From NCBI GenBank assembly GCA_015057585.1, contig SVEF01000016.1:1-64000 (forward strand): a DNA stretch of 64,000 nucleotides, in the 5' to 3' direction. The position numbers and the translations under genes are program-made. The notes beneath the pieces were generated by a model, which was not told the origin of the DNA, did no database searches, and saw nothing but the letters and a program-made list of their open reading frames with translations. This document shows, one piece after another, positions 9,254 through 18,576 of the stretch (positions are counted from its first letter, which is position 1; each line of letters begins with the position of its first letter). Source of the DNA: Lachnospiraceae bacterium (GTDB lineage: Bacteria > Bacillota > Clostridia > Lachnospirales > Lachnospiraceae).

Positions 9254-9604
9254 CTATTCCTCATCCAACAGTTCGGACGGATCCTCATTCAAGAAAAACA
9301 CGCGGTAATACAGTTCCAAGGCTTCCAACAATTCTGCCTTTTCACTCTGCAGCTTCTTTACCTTTAACACGCTGCCGATTTCGTCGTAGAGTAAATCTCC
9401 CTCTTCCGCTTCGGTCTGAAAGTACAGCGTACCATCCTCCTCAAACACCAGAGTTAATATCCCTCCCACATCCTCGGTAAAAAGTACGCACATAATCTTT
9501 AATTCATCTTTGATTGCTTCCGGAAGCGCTTCAAAGTTATCATTTAAGTAATATTTCTGCTCGTACGCATTGCTGCCGCAGAGCACAATGGAATCCTGAT
9601 ACAT
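9254..9604 (-). CDS. Small conserved protein (DUF6145-like)
   Basis: A 116-residue acidic cytoplasmic protein without a known function. It resembles a small family (DUF6145) that I associate with Lachnospiraceae; this assignment is from memory. ATG 9604 is chosen because GGGAGGAG lies 6 nt before it. It ends 18 bp before coaX and is the first gene of the coaX-dusB run. No catalytic motif is visible. Confidence 0.7.
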   Translation of the reverse strand: MYQDSIVLCGSNAYEQKYYLNDNFEALPEAIKDELKIMCVLFTEDVGGILTLVFEEDGTLYFQTEAEEGDLLYDEIGSVLKVKKLQSEKAELLEALELYYRVFFLNEDPSELLDEE

Positions 9605-9649
9605 AAAAACTCCTCCCTTCACATTTCCTTCTCAAAGAATAGCATAAAA

Positions 9650-9676
9650 AACGGGATTTCACAACGAAATCCCGTT
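9650..9676 (-). terminator. Terminator of the LiaF-like gene
   Basis: Read on the minus strand, AACGGGATTTC pairs with GAAATCCCGTT (11 bp, 5-nt loop) and is followed by a T-run. It lies 28 bp after the LiaF-like stop codon. Confidence 0.85.
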
Positions 9677-9703
9677 AAAATTTCTAAATTTCCTTTTGTC
9701 ATT

Positions 9704-10489
9704 TTAATGGATATCTACGCCGCCCATCACACAACTGCCGGAAATGATTACCTTTGGTGCATCCATGGCCGGAATGTTTGCATAGGCACGGCTCACATCC
9801 ACACCACCAAGTACTGCCGTGCAATTATCCGTTACCACTTTGACATTGGCAGGAAGATAAATCTCAGCTCCGCCCATGACGGTCGTCACATTGATAAATA
9901 CATCCTCATTGATAATGGCATTTCGCAGGTTCAGTTCCGCCCCGCCAAGCACTGCGGTAATGTCCGCGCCGGTAAAAACTTCATTATCCATACGGATTTC
10001 TCTTCCGCCAAGCACTGCCGAAACATTTACATAGCCACTGCTCTTATTTGCATTTGTCTCTGCCTCGCGATATGTTTCCGCACGGTTCTCCGTGCCATAC
10101 TGCTGCTCACTTCCTTCAAAACCATGCTTACGGTCGCTGCCGGTATGAAATTCCACATGCACATGTTTTCCCTTTTTCTTGCTCGGAAAAATCAGTTTAA
10201 TACCAATCAACAGGCAAAGCAGTGCAAGTAACATCGGACCAAAATCAATATGGAACGAAAAATTCTGTGCATTGATTAAGAAACACAAGCCAATGACCAG
10301 ACCAAGCACATATCCGGTTTTGTCCTCGCCCTTCTTAAACAATCCGTAAAAACACGGTACGATTAAGAACAACGTCCAAAATCCCGGGAAGAAAATCGTA
10401 AAATGAATAATATCCAGGGCACTGCATGCATACAATACACCTACGACTAAAAATAATAATCCAATCCATGCTCCTCTTGCTTTTTTCAT
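9704..10489 (-). CDS. LiaF-like membrane protein (cell wall-active antibiotic response)
   Basis: A 261-residue membrane protein. The first 100 residues form four hydrophobic segments like the LiaI/LiaF transmembrane domain. A charged linker follows (about residues 103-150). The C-terminal half is a beta-repeat domain with the repeated pattern AVLGG(A/R)E / TVMGGAE / AVLGGVD / CVMGGVD, as in LiaF/YvqF. In Bacillus, LiaF restrains the LiaSR two-component system that senses lipid II damage; here no sensor kinase or regulator gene is adjacent, so the partner is unknown. Confidence 0.8.
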   Translation of the reverse strand: MKKARGAWIGLLFLVVGVLYACSALDIIHFTIFFPGFWTLFLIVPCFYGLFKKGEDKTGYVLGLVIGLCFLINAQNFSFHIDFGPMLLALLCLLIGIKLIFPSKKKGKHVHVEFHTGSDRKHGFEGSEQQYGTENRAETYREAETNANKSSGYVNVSAVLGGREIRMDNEVFTGADITAVLGGAELNLRNAIINEDVFINVTTVMGGAEIYLPANVKVVTDNCTAVLGGVDVSRAYANIPAMDAPKVIISGSCVMGGVDIH

Positions 10490-10639
10490 AATCGTCGAAA
10501 CCTCCTCAACTAACCTTTATAAATTCCGTACGCCCTTATCTCCTTAAGCGCTGTAATCTCTTTCTTTACCTATATGATAAGCCGTACCGATGCAAAAGGC
10601 AAGTTAGAAAACGATTAGAAACTTCTGAGAGAAACCTTG

Positions 10640-11575
10640 CTATTTTCCAAGTGTTGCCACCATAACCGCCTTAATGGTATGCATCCGGTTTTCTGCTTCA
10701 TCAAAAATAACATCCACAAACGAATCAAATACATCCTCGGTGATTTCATTTCCCTTAACTGCCGGCAGACAGTGAAGCACAATCGTACTATCCTTTCCTG
10801 TCATTGCAAGCAGTTCTTTATTCACCTGATACGGGCGAAGCAGGCTGACACGTTCTGCTGCCTTGTCCTCTTCTCCCATGGAACACCAGACATCGGTGTA
10901 TACCGCATCCGCACCTTCTACTGCGGACAGTTCCTCCGAAAGGGTAATCACACTTCCGGATTCTTTTGCATACTCACGGCACAATTCTACCAGGTCTTCC
11001 TGCGGCCAAAGGCACTTCGGCGCCAGAATCGTAAAGTGGACACCCATCTTGGCTGCACCGATCATCAGACTGTTTGCCATATTGTTTCTTCCGTCACCGG
11101 CAAATACAAGTTTTAATCCCTTCAGATGTCCAAACTGTTCAATCAAAGTCAGGAAATCCGCCAGAATCTGTGTCGGATGATACTCATCAGTCAGACCGTT
11201 CCAAACCGGAACACCACTGTATTTCACCAGTTTTTCTACGGTATCCTGTTTAAATCCACGGAACTCAATCCCGTCAAACATACGGCCGAGTACTCTCGCC
11301 GTATCTTCCACACTTTCCTTATGCCCCAACTGAATATCCTCTCGTCCGAGATATTCCGGGTGGCCGCCCTCATCCAAACAGCCAATCGTAAACGCCGAAC
11401 GGGTTCTCGTCGACGGCTTTTCAAAAATTAATGCAATATTCTTTCCCTTTAAACTGTCTCCGGTAATTCCCTGCTTTTTCTTTGCTTTTAAGTCTGCCGC
11501 CAAATCAAGCAGACCCTGAATCTCCTCCGGCGTAAAATCTTTCAATGTGATAAACGAACGTCCTTTTAAATTCAT
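10640..11575 (-). CDS. argF: Ornithine carbamoyltransferase
   Basis: A 311-residue enzyme making citrulline from ornithine and carbamoyl phosphate (arginine biosynthesis, or the reverse in arginine deiminase pathways). The carbamoyl-phosphate site FEKPSTRTR is at 51-59 and the ornithine-side motif HCLPA is near residue 270. The start is ATG 11575, preceded by AGGAAAG; an in-frame upstream extension has no ribosome binding site. No arcA or arcC lies nearby, which favours the biosynthetic role. Confidence 0.95.
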   Translation of the reverse strand: MNLKGRSFITLKDFTPEEIQGLLDLAADLKAKKKQGITGDSLKGKNIALIFEKPSTRTRSAFTIGCLDEGGHPEYLGREDIQLGHKESVEDTARVLGRMFDGIEFRGFKQDTVEKLVKYSGVPVWNGLTDEYHPTQILADFLTLIEQFGHLKGLKLVFAGDGRNNMANSLMIGAAKMGVHFTILAPKCLWPQEDLVELCREYAKESGSVITLSEELSAVEGADAVYTDVWCSMGEEDKAAERVSLLRPYQVNKELLAMTGKDSTIVLHCLPAVKGNEITEDVFDSFVDVIFDEAENRMHTIKAVMVATLGK

Positions 11576-11667
11576 GCTTTCTTTCCTACCTGTCTTTTTA
11601 ATGTGCAATGGCCACGTACTCGCCGCGGCCATTGGAATTTTTCTTTATATACTCTGTTACTACGGTC

Positions 11668-12579
11668 TTATTTCCCTGCTACTTCAGTCACTGCCTTTGC
11701 AAGACCTGCAATTCCCTGAATTTCGGAAGGGATAATAATCTTGGTTGCCTGACCGTCTGCTGCCTTTTCAAATGCTTCTAAGCTCTTTAACTGAAGCACT
11801 GCAGCATTTGGACTGGACTCATTTAAGAATGCAATACCCTGTGCAGTCGCCTGCTGTACGGCACGGATAGCTTCTGCCTGACCTTCTGCCTCACGGATCA
11901 TTGCTTCCTTCTTTGCTTCTGCACGGAGAATCTGTGCAGTCTTTTCTGCTTCCGCTTCCAGAATTGCAGATTCCTTCTTACCTTCTGCTACTAAGATAGC
12001 GGACTTCTTTTCACCTTCTGCAATCAGGATTGCTTCACGGCGTTCACGTTCTGCCTTCATCTGCTTTTCCATCGCATCCTGGATAGCTGCCGGAGGCATG
12101 ATGTTCTTTAATTCTACACGGTTTACCTTGATACCCCAAGGATCGGTTGCCGCATCGAGGGAAACTCTCATCTTGGTGTTGATAATTTCTCTGGAGGTTA
12201 AGGTTTCATCGAGTTCCAAATCACCGATGATGTTACGGAGTGTAGTTGCTGTCAGGTTTTCAATCGCCATCAGCGGATTTTCCACGCCGTATGCATATAA
12301 CTTCGGGTCAGTAATCTGATAGAACACTACGGTATCGATTCTCATCGTAACGTTATCCTTTGTGATAACCGGCTGCGGTGGGAAGTCAACTACCTGTTCC
12401 TTTAACAGAACTCTTCTTGCCACCTTGTCAATAATCGGCATCTTAAAATGGATACCTACATTCCATGTTGCCTGATAACCGCCAAGACGCTCCACAACAA
12501 ATGCATTTGCCTGCGGTACAATCTTGATACAGGATGCAAGCAATACCAATAAAAGAACAGCTAAAATAATCCAAATCAT
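11668..12579 (-). CDS. SPFH/Band 7 (stomatin-like, QmcA-type) membrane protein
   Basis: A 303-residue protein with one N-terminal membrane segment (residues 1-16). The SPFH domain follows (NAFVVERLGGYQATWNVG through NIMPPAAIQDAMEKQ). Next is a long Ala/Glu/Lys coiled coil with repeated AEGKKESAILEAEAEK-like units, and a hydrophobic tail. Such proteins oligomerise in membrane microdomains and recruit proteases or other membrane proteins. No NfeD partner gene is adjacent. The gene is monocistronic and upstream of argF. Confidence 0.9.
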   Translation of the reverse strand: MIWIILAVLLLVLLASCIKIVPQANAFVVERLGGYQATWNVGIHFKMPIIDKVARRVLLKEQVVDFPPQPVITKDNVTMRIDTVVFYQITDPKLYAYGVENPLMAIENLTATTLRNIIGDLELDETLTSREIINTKMRVSLDAATDPWGIKVNRVELKNIMPPAAIQDAMEKQMKAERERREAILIAEGEKKSAILVAEGKKESAILEAEAEKTAQILRAEAKKEAMIREAEGQAEAIRAVQQATAQGIAFLNESSPNAAVLQLKSLEAFEKAADGQATKIIIPSEIQGIAGLAKAVTEVAGK

Positions 12580-12679
12580 ACTAAAATCCTCCTGTTTTCC
12601 CGTGTCGGGTTATTTATGAGTTTAGTGTATTATAATTTTCTGTCAATTTCAATATCCTTTGTTTATTTTTCATCAGATT

Positions 12680-14332
12680 CTAATAAATCAGGCTTCCTTT
12701 TGCACGAAGGGAGATGGTACGTTCAAAGCAGGTGGAATCCGTAAAGTATACGGTAAAGCAATGCGGATTTCTGCCTTCGCTGCCAAACTTGCCGGCAATA
12801 AAGTCATGCGTGCCGAAGCCCGGTCCTGCTTCAATTGCATACTGCCCCTTTGTTACCGTTACCATGCCCTGCTTTGCGGTCACATAACCACCGGCAACAC
12901 CTTCGACGGAAAATGCCTCACTGCGCACCTCCGTACCCGCGTCAAAGGCAAGCTCCACACGGATTGGTGCACGGTCTACGCCCAGAGCCTTCACATGGAT
13001 GTCCAGACCGTCTTCCACCTCTTCAACAAACACGTCAAATTCCAGATTTAAATTCGGACCGGTTAAGAGTTCTCTCTTTTTATTATCCATCTTCCACCAG
13101 TCGGTCGTACCCTGGTATTCGCCGAACGGCAGATAATACCAGCCCTTCATCGTCTGCTGCAGCTGATAGCCGTTTTCCTTCTTTTCAATCGTCTCTGACT
13201 TAAAGGCACGATGCTCGCAAAGACTTGCACCAATCTTTACGCTTACTGTCAAATCACCATGCTGGAAATACACAAAGTTCGCGGAATGGTTGAGCACGGT
13301 ATACGAATACTCGTCCTTTCTCACTCTGGCAATCTCCGACTCACGGTAAAATCTGTCGTAGGTCGTCGCAATCCCACTCTTTTCATATTCTACGTCAATG
13401 AGCTCCGGCTGATTCATAAAACAAATTAAATTGTCCGGGAAACTGCCCCTGCGGATGTTCACATCCATTATATAATTAGCCGCTGCAAGGAAGGTCTCGT
13501 TTTTCAACTTATAGCCCATGAGCAGATATTCATAATAGTAATCCTTCATGTAAATCTTTACGCCACGGTCCTGTCTTGTGGAATTATTCGTAAAGATGCT
13601 GTCATCCGGCTCAATATAAGTCAGCATCATATTCAGATTCTTTTCTGCATAACGATAATACTGCTCGTCACCAAGCACGTCTCCGATGGTAATCATGGCG
13701 TCATTATTGATGCGGTTATAATTCCCTGCCGAACGTTCCGCGTACTCTCCTTCGGAAGTACAGTCAATGCCTTCTGCCAAATAAAGTTCTGCCGTCTTTT
13801 TAAATTCTTCTTCTCCGAAAATGCTCCAGCACTTTAAGAGATTCGATGCGATGGCCCAACGGTGGTTCGGTGTATGGAATCCGCCGTATACCATCCCCTT
13901 TGCTCCCGCATAAATAATTTCTCTTAACTTTTCTTCAAAAATCACCGCTCCCGGTGCATCCGGATGCTTTCTGACATACTCAAACATCGGAAGCAGACGC
14001 TTTACACAAAATGCCGTGTCCGGACCGGAGAAGAAATTGCAGTCAACCAAATCAAAGCATCCATTTTCTCTCTGTTCTCTCTTAATGTAATCCAGGGCAA
14101 GCAAAATGCGCTCCTTTAACGTTTCATCCCCATAGTAACAGCATTCCGGATTCATATAAACCGCTGCCATAGTTACCATGCGGTAAATTGCAAATTTCGG
14201 TTGCACAACACCTCTGCCGTCCGGGAACCCACCGTATTTCTGTGTATTGTTTTTGTCAAGAATCTGGAGACGCATACTCTTTTTGGCTCTCTTTTCCGCA
14301 TCTCTTAACATAATCTCGTAATGTTTTCTCAT
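12680..14332 (-). CDS. Putative (alpha/alpha) toroid polysaccharide-degrading enzyme
   Basis: A 550-residue cytoplasmic protein without signal peptide. The first 350 residues look like an alpha/alpha toroid (FHTPNHRWAIASNLL, RSAGNYNRINNDAMITIGD), as in heparinase II/III-like lyases and related glycan enzymes. The remaining 200 residues are beta-rich, as in the beta-sandwich lid of those lyases. Conserved-looking Asn-His-Arg and Tyr-Asn-Arg clusters are possible active-site residues. I cannot assign a polysaccharide lyase family. It lies 21 bp downstream of a ROK glucokinase gene, which supports a role in sugar utilisation on an imported oligosaccharide. Confidence 0.6.
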   Translation of the reverse strand: MRKHYEIMLRDAEKRAKKSMRLQILDKNNTQKYGGFPDGRGVVQPKFAIYRMVTMAAVYMNPECCYYGDETLKERILLALDYIKREQRENGCFDLVDCNFFSGPDTAFCVKRLLPMFEYVRKHPDAPGAVIFEEKLREIIYAGAKGMVYGGFHTPNHRWAIASNLLKCWSIFGEEEFKKTAELYLAEGIDCTSEGEYAERSAGNYNRINNDAMITIGDVLGDEQYYRYAEKNLNMMLTYIEPDDSIFTNNSTRQDRGVKIYMKDYYYEYLLMGYKLKNETFLAAANYIMDVNIRRGSFPDNLICFMNQPELIDVEYEKSGIATTYDRFYRESEIARVRKDEYSYTVLNHSANFVYFQHGDLTVSVKIGASLCEHRAFKSETIEKKENGYQLQQTMKGWYYLPFGEYQGTTDWWKMDNKKRELLTGPNLNLEFDVFVEEVEDGLDIHVKALGVDRAPIRVELAFDAGTEVRSEAFSVEGVAGGYVTAKQGMVTVTKGQYAIEAGPGFGTHDFIAGKFGSEGRNPHCFTVYFTDSTCFERTISLRAKGSLIY

Positions 14333-14353
14333 GTCATTGTCCTCTTCTTCCCT

Positions 14354-15316
14354 TTATTTATATGCCGCACCGATAATCCCGGCATTGTTTCCAAGTTCTG
14401 CCGCTACAATTCTGGTCTGAATCCTGGAGTGTTTCGTATAAATCTTATCCATCACCGATGTCCGGAGCGGTGCCAGCAGTTTTTCCTTCTGCTCGCTCAT
14501 ACCGCCGCCAATACAAAAGACTTCCGGCTGCAGGGCATTGATGATATTGGCGATTCCCTCTGCAAGATACTCAATGTATTCGTCGAACAATTCCTGTGCC
14601 AGCTCATCCTCCTGTTCCAGTGCTTTAAACAATGTCTTTCCGTTTAAGTACTCGACACGGTGTCCGCAAAGTTCCCAAAGTACGCTTTCTTTCCTGCGCG
14701 GCCATTTCTTACGTTCTTCCAAAACTGCCCTTTGCATTTTTTCTTTTAATGCACCTGCCGATGCGTATGCCTCCAGACACCCACGCCTTCCGCAGTTACA
14801 TTTGGCTCCGTTTTGTTTAATTACCATGTGCCCGATTTCTCCGGCCGCCCCGTTACATCCGGCAATTACCTTACCGTCTACAATAAGGGCGCCACCGACT
14901 CCGGTTCCGATGGTCAGCATCTGGAAGGTTTCGCTCCCTTTACCGGCACCTGCCACATATTCTCCGAGTGCTGCTGCCCTGGCATCGTTTACCATATGTA
15001 TCGTAATTCCTGTTCTCTCTCTCATCATTGCCCCAAACGGCACATCATAAAAATTAATATTATTGGCATCCTCGACAACGCCTTCCTCCGTCACACTTCC
15101 CGGAACTCCGATTCCGATGAGTTCAATTTCTTCCTTTGTAATGCCGGCGTCCTCTGCCAAGTTCCACACCAGGGCTGCCATATCATCCGCAATTTCCTCC
15201 GGAGTGCCTCCCTGCCTGGTTTTTATCGTCGCAAACTTCACAATCTGATACGAAGCATCCAGCATGCCTGCCGCCATGTTCGTACCGCCTAAATCCACAC
15301 CGATACGATAACTCAT
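14354..15316 (-). CDS. glcK: ROK-family glucokinase
   Basis: A 320-residue sugar kinase of the ROK family, phosphorylating glucose (or a related hexose) with ATP. The phosphate-binding DLGGTNMAAG is at residues 8-17. The ROK zinc motif is visible as CNCGRRGCLEAYAS, preceded by GEIGHMVI. Length matches GlcK. It is the first gene of a two-gene operon with the toroid enzyme. Confidence 0.9.
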   Translation of the reverse strand: MSYRIGVDLGGTNMAAGMLDASYQIVKFATIKTRQGGTPEEIADDMAALVWNLAEDAGITKEEIELIGIGVPGSVTEEGVVEDANNINFYDVPFGAMMRERTGITIHMVNDARAAALGEYVAGAGKGSETFQMLTIGTGVGGALIVDGKVIAGCNGAAGEIGHMVIKQNGAKCNCGRRGCLEAYASAGALKEKMQRAVLEERKKWPRRKESVLWELCGHRVEYLNGKTLFKALEQEDELAQELFDEYIEYLAEGIANIINALQPEVFCIGGGMSEQKEKLLAPLRTSVMDKIYTKHSRIQTRIVAAELGNNAGIIGAAYK

Positions 15317-15377
15317 TTTTACTTATCTCCTCATTTTGGTTTGTAACCCATACACCTTTATAGTATACACTTTTTCC

Positions 15378-15406
15378 TTGCTTACGTCAATTTTACATGC
15401 TATAAT
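15378..15406 (+). promoter_or_regulatory. Promoter of the PilZ pair
   Basis: TTGCTT at 15378-15383 and TATAAT at 15401-15406 are separated by 17 bp, 30 bp before the first PilZ start codon, which has a strong GGGGAGG ribosome binding site. Confidence 0.65.
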
Positions 15407-15436
15407 AATTCTGTACATTATTTTGGGGAGGACACC

Positions 15437-16075
15437 ATGACCGGCGCAGATTTAGAACTCAACCGTTCCGTAGAACTTGATATTACCGTAAGCGGCAAAA
15501 AAGTTACTTTTTTATCCAAGGTAGAAAAAATCATCGACCAGACACTTTTACTTGCACCGATTCGTGCCAACGGAAAGCTGCTTGGCTTTCCTTCCGACTG
15601 CATTGTTAACTTAATTTATCCGGATTATGTCAACACCTATTTATGGGAAAATGTCACCGTAAGAGCTGTCAAATACGACCAGCAGGTCTATCACGCCGTC
15701 ACACTGGAATTTGAAGCCTCCACGATTAACCGGCGTGGTACGTTCCGTGTCTATAGCGGAGAAGAAATGTTGGTTACCACCTTCACACATGAAGGACCGG
15801 TACCGCTTCGGGTTATTGTACGTGACATCAGTGAAACCGGCATGTCGTTTTTTACTCATCAGCAGCTGGATATCGGACGTACGGTACGTCTCAACCTGAT
15901 AATGCAGAATGACCGCGAACTCCGGCTGGGTGCGCAGATTGTCCGCATAAAAAATGACGGTTCCCGTTTCGGCTCCCTGTATGGATGTAAATTCATCGAA
16001 AAACATCCGCTTTTACCGAATTACCTGATGCGCCTGCAACAGGATCACCAAAGAAGACGACTCGGTCTCAAATAA
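15437..16075 (+). CDS. PilZ domain c-di-GMP receptor (YcgR-like), first copy
   Basis: A 212-residue protein with an N-terminal YcgR-N/PilZN-like beta domain (1-95) and a C-terminal PilZ domain. The c-di-GMP motifs are intact: RxxxR is R100-GTF-R104, and the (D/N)xSxxG motif is DISETG at 130-135. Proteins of this layout usually act as flagellar brakes or regulate exopolysaccharide synthesis; no flagellar gene is in the window. It is followed 21 bp later by a paralogue that aligns without gaps through residue 140. Confidence 0.9.
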   Translation: MTGADLELNRSVELDITVSGKKVTFLSKVEKIIDQTLLLAPIRANGKLLGFPSDCIVNLIYPDYVNTYLWENVTVRAVKYDQQVYHAVTLEFEASTINRRGTFRVYSGEEMLVTTFTHEGPVPLRVIVRDISETGMSFFTHQQLDIGRTVRLNLIMQNDRELRLGAQIVRIKNDGSRFGSLYGCKFIEKHPLLPNYLMRLQQDHQRRRLGLK

Positions 16076-16096
16076 GACACTGTACCGGAGGTTACC

Positions 16097-16732
16097 ATGA
16101 ACGCTGCCGATTTAGAGGTTTCCCATTCCCTGGAATTGGAGATCTGGATTAACAATAAGAAGACAACGTTACTGACGAAAGTAGAAAAAGTAGTAGACCA
16201 AACGGTTTTAATGACTCCTATACGGATTAACGGTCATTTGGTCGGATTTCCACCAACTTGTACCGTAAATGTATTGTACCCTACGGAAGAGCATGTTTAC
16301 GCCTGGGTGAACGTACAGATTAAAGCCGTGAAATTCCAAAAAGAGATTTATCACTGCGTTACCCTAAACGGAGATGCTGCTACCATCAATCGCCGCGGCT
16401 CGTATCGTGTCTATATCGGCGAGGAAATGTTGGTCACCACTTTCACTAACGAAGGCCCGAAATCTCTCCGCGCACTGGTGAAAGATATCAGTGAAGGCGG
16501 CTTTGCCTTTATTTCCGGCGAAGAGTTTGATATCGGACGTACCGTGCGTCTGAATCTGCAAACAAAAAAAGGCCAGGAACTTCACCTGACCGCCCAAATT
16601 GTGCGGCAGCAACCGGGACCACGACCTAACGAGACCCTGTACGGATGCAAATTCCGCGAAAGCAATCCGCATCTGCCGGGAATTCTGATGCACCTGCAAC
16701 AGGAACGGCAGCGTAAGAAGATGGGATTATAA
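16097..16732 (+). CDS. PilZ domain c-di-GMP receptor (YcgR-like), second copy
   Basis: A 211-residue paralogue of the preceding gene with the same domain order. R100-GSY-R104 and DISEGG at 130-135 keep both c-di-GMP motifs. Residues 1-140 align to the first copy without gaps, with identity highest in PIR.NG and INRRG..RVY.GEEMLVTTFT. The GGAGG ribosome binding site lies in the 21-bp gap. The pair is a tandem duplication that has diverged but kept ligand binding. Confidence 0.9.
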   Translation: MNAADLEVSHSLELEIWINNKKTTLLTKVEKVVDQTVLMTPIRINGHLVGFPPTCTVNVLYPTEEHVYAWVNVQIKAVKFQKEIYHCVTLNGDAATINRRGSYRVYIGEEMLVTTFTNEGPKSLRALVKDISEGGFAFISGEEFDIGRTVRLNLQTKKGQELHLTAQIVRQQPGPRPNETLYGCKFRESNPHLPGILMHLQQERQRKKMGL

Positions 16733-16734
16733 AG

Positions 16735-16853
16735 AAAAATTTGAATGTAAAAAGAATCCTCATTTCTATATTCCTTGTCCTTTCGCTCTTCGAGAGGCAG
16801 GACACCGGAATATAGAAATGAGGATTCTTTCTTTATTTTACATTCAAATTTTT
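16735..16853. repeat. Long near-perfect inverted repeat between convergent genes
   Basis: The arms pair over 40 bp with no mismatch in two blocks: 16 bp (16735-16750 with 16838-16853) and 24 bp (16751-16774 with 16807-16830). The only irregularity is a 7-nt insertion at 16831-16837 in the right arm. The 32-nt centre contains a further TGTCCT/AGGACA pairing. It fills the gap between the PilZ pair and the ABC operon. The stem is too long for an ordinary terminator; it may be a small mobile hairpin element that also ends transcription. Confidence 0.8.
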
Positions 16854-16854
16854 A

Positions 16855-18576
16855 TCAGAACTGACTTTCATACAGGGTCTTATAGAAGCCGCCCTGTGCA
16901 AGCAACGTCTCATGATTTCCCTGTTCGATGATGTTTCCGTCTTTCATCACTAAAATCACATCAGCCTCCATAATGGTGGACAAGCGGTGTGCTACAATAA
17001 AGCTGGTTCTCCCCTGCATCATGGTAGCAAACGCCTTCTGTATACGGATTTCGGTTCTGGTATCGATGGAGGACGTTGCCTCATCCAAAATAAGCATCGG
17101 TGGCAGGCAAAGCATCACTCTCGCAATACATAAAAGCTGTTTCTGGCCTTGTGAAAGATTTCCCCCATCCTCGCCGATTACCGTATCATAACCTTGAGGA
17201 AGCCTTTTAATAAAACTGTGGGCATGGGAGGCTTTTGCCGCCTCTATGACTTCTTCCAAAGTTGCATCCGGTTTTCCCATGGCAATATTGTCACGGATGG
17301 TTCCGGCGCGAAGCCATGTATCCTGCAGCACCATTCCGAAAGAGGTACGCAGATTCTTTCTTGTAATATTCCGGATGTCTTTTCCGGCAATTTTAATACT
17401 GCCTTCTTTGACATCGTAAAAACGCATCAGCAGATTAATAACCGTCGTCTTTCCGCAACCGGTCGGTCCGACAATCGCAATTCTCTGTCCCGGTTCCACC
17501 TTTAAGTTAAAATCACGGATCAATGGCCGTTCCGGCACATAGGAAAAAACCACATCGGACAGTTCCACATGACCATCCGCTTCTACCGTGTCAGGCACAT
17601 CTTCGCTCTCCGGCTCAGCATTGATAAATTCAAAAATACGTGCTGCACACGCAAGGGCATTCTGCAGTTCCGTCACGACACCGGAAATCTCGTTAAACGG
17701 TTTTGTATACTGGTTGGCATAACTGAGGAATGAGGTCAGCTGACCCACCGTAATGCCTCCTCTGATAGCAAGCGCCGCACCGCTGATTCCGACAGCCGCA
17801 TATACCAGGCTGTTAACAAAACGGGTACACGGATTCGTCAGCGAGGAAAAGAACGTAGCCCGCAAAGAACAGTCCTGTAATCTTGTATTGATTTCATCAA
17901 ACTGTCCAAGCACCTCATCCTGTCTTCCGAATGCCTGCACCACCTTCTGACCACCAATCATTTCATCAATCAGTGCGGTCTGTTCTCCTCTGGTCTTTGA
18001 CTGCAGCTGGAACATGGAATAGGTTCTTTTGGCAATAAATGCTGCCACAAACAGGGACACCGGTGTAATTACAATCACCACAACCGTAATGCCCGGGTGA
18101 ATGGTTAACATGAACAGCAAAGTTCCGACAATCGTCACCACTCCGGTAAAAAACTGGGTAAATCCCATCAAAAGTCCGTCCGCAAACTGATCCACATCCG
18201 TAATAATCCGGCTCACTACATCACCCTGTGTCTTGGTATCCAAATAAGAAAGCGGAAGTTTTTCCAGTTTGTCAAAGGCGCTCTCCCTGATGTCATGCAC
18301 TACATGATACGTAATGCGGTTATTGCATACGTTCATAATCCACTGTGCCAGACCGGTGAGACCGACACAAACGGCAATCGTTGTAAGAATCTTTATAATC
18401 CCTGCAAACTCTACGGCTCCGGCAGAAAGAATCAAATCCACCGCATCACCGATTAAAATCGGCACATACAGAGTGAGCACCACCGATACCGCTGCAAACA
18501 ATACCGATAAAACCAGAAAGAAAGTGTGTTTTTTTACATATTGAAAGATTTGCTTTACTGTCGACATCTTATTCAT
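16855..18576 (-). CDS. ABC exporter half-transporter (second subunit)
   Basis: A 573-residue half-transporter: six transmembrane helices (about 1-310) followed by an ATPase domain. Walker A is GPTGCGKTT, the signature is LSQGQKQ, and Walker B ends in ILDEATSSID, so the catalytic Glu is present. Its ATG lies inside the stop codon region of the upstream half-transporter (8-nt overlap), so the two are translationally coupled and likely form a heterodimer like BmrCD or YheI/YheH. Substrate unknown; drug or lipid export is the usual role. Confidence 0.9.
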   Translation of the reverse strand: MNKMSTVKQIFQYVKKHTFFLVLSVLFAAVSVVLTLYVPILIGDAVDLILSAGAVEFAGIIKILTTIAVCVGLTGLAQWIMNVCNNRITYHVVHDIRESAFDKLEKLPLSYLDTKTQGDVVSRIITDVDQFADGLLMGFTQFFTGVVTIVGTLLFMLTIHPGITVVVIVITPVSLFVAAFIAKRTYSMFQLQSKTRGEQTALIDEMIGGQKVVQAFGRQDEVLGQFDEINTRLQDCSLRATFFSSLTNPCTRFVNSLVYAAVGISGAALAIRGGITVGQLTSFLSYANQYTKPFNEISGVVTELQNALACAARIFEFINAEPESEDVPDTVEADGHVELSDVVFSYVPERPLIRDFNLKVEPGQRIAIVGPTGCGKTTVINLLMRFYDVKEGSIKIAGKDIRNITRKNLRTSFGMVLQDTWLRAGTIRDNIAMGKPDATLEEVIEAAKASHAHSFIKRLPQGYDTVIGEDGGNLSQGQKQLLCIARVMLCLPPMLILDEATSSIDTRTEIRIQKAFATMMQGRTSFIVAHRLSTIMEADVILVMKDGNIIEQGNHETLLAQGGFYKTLYESQF

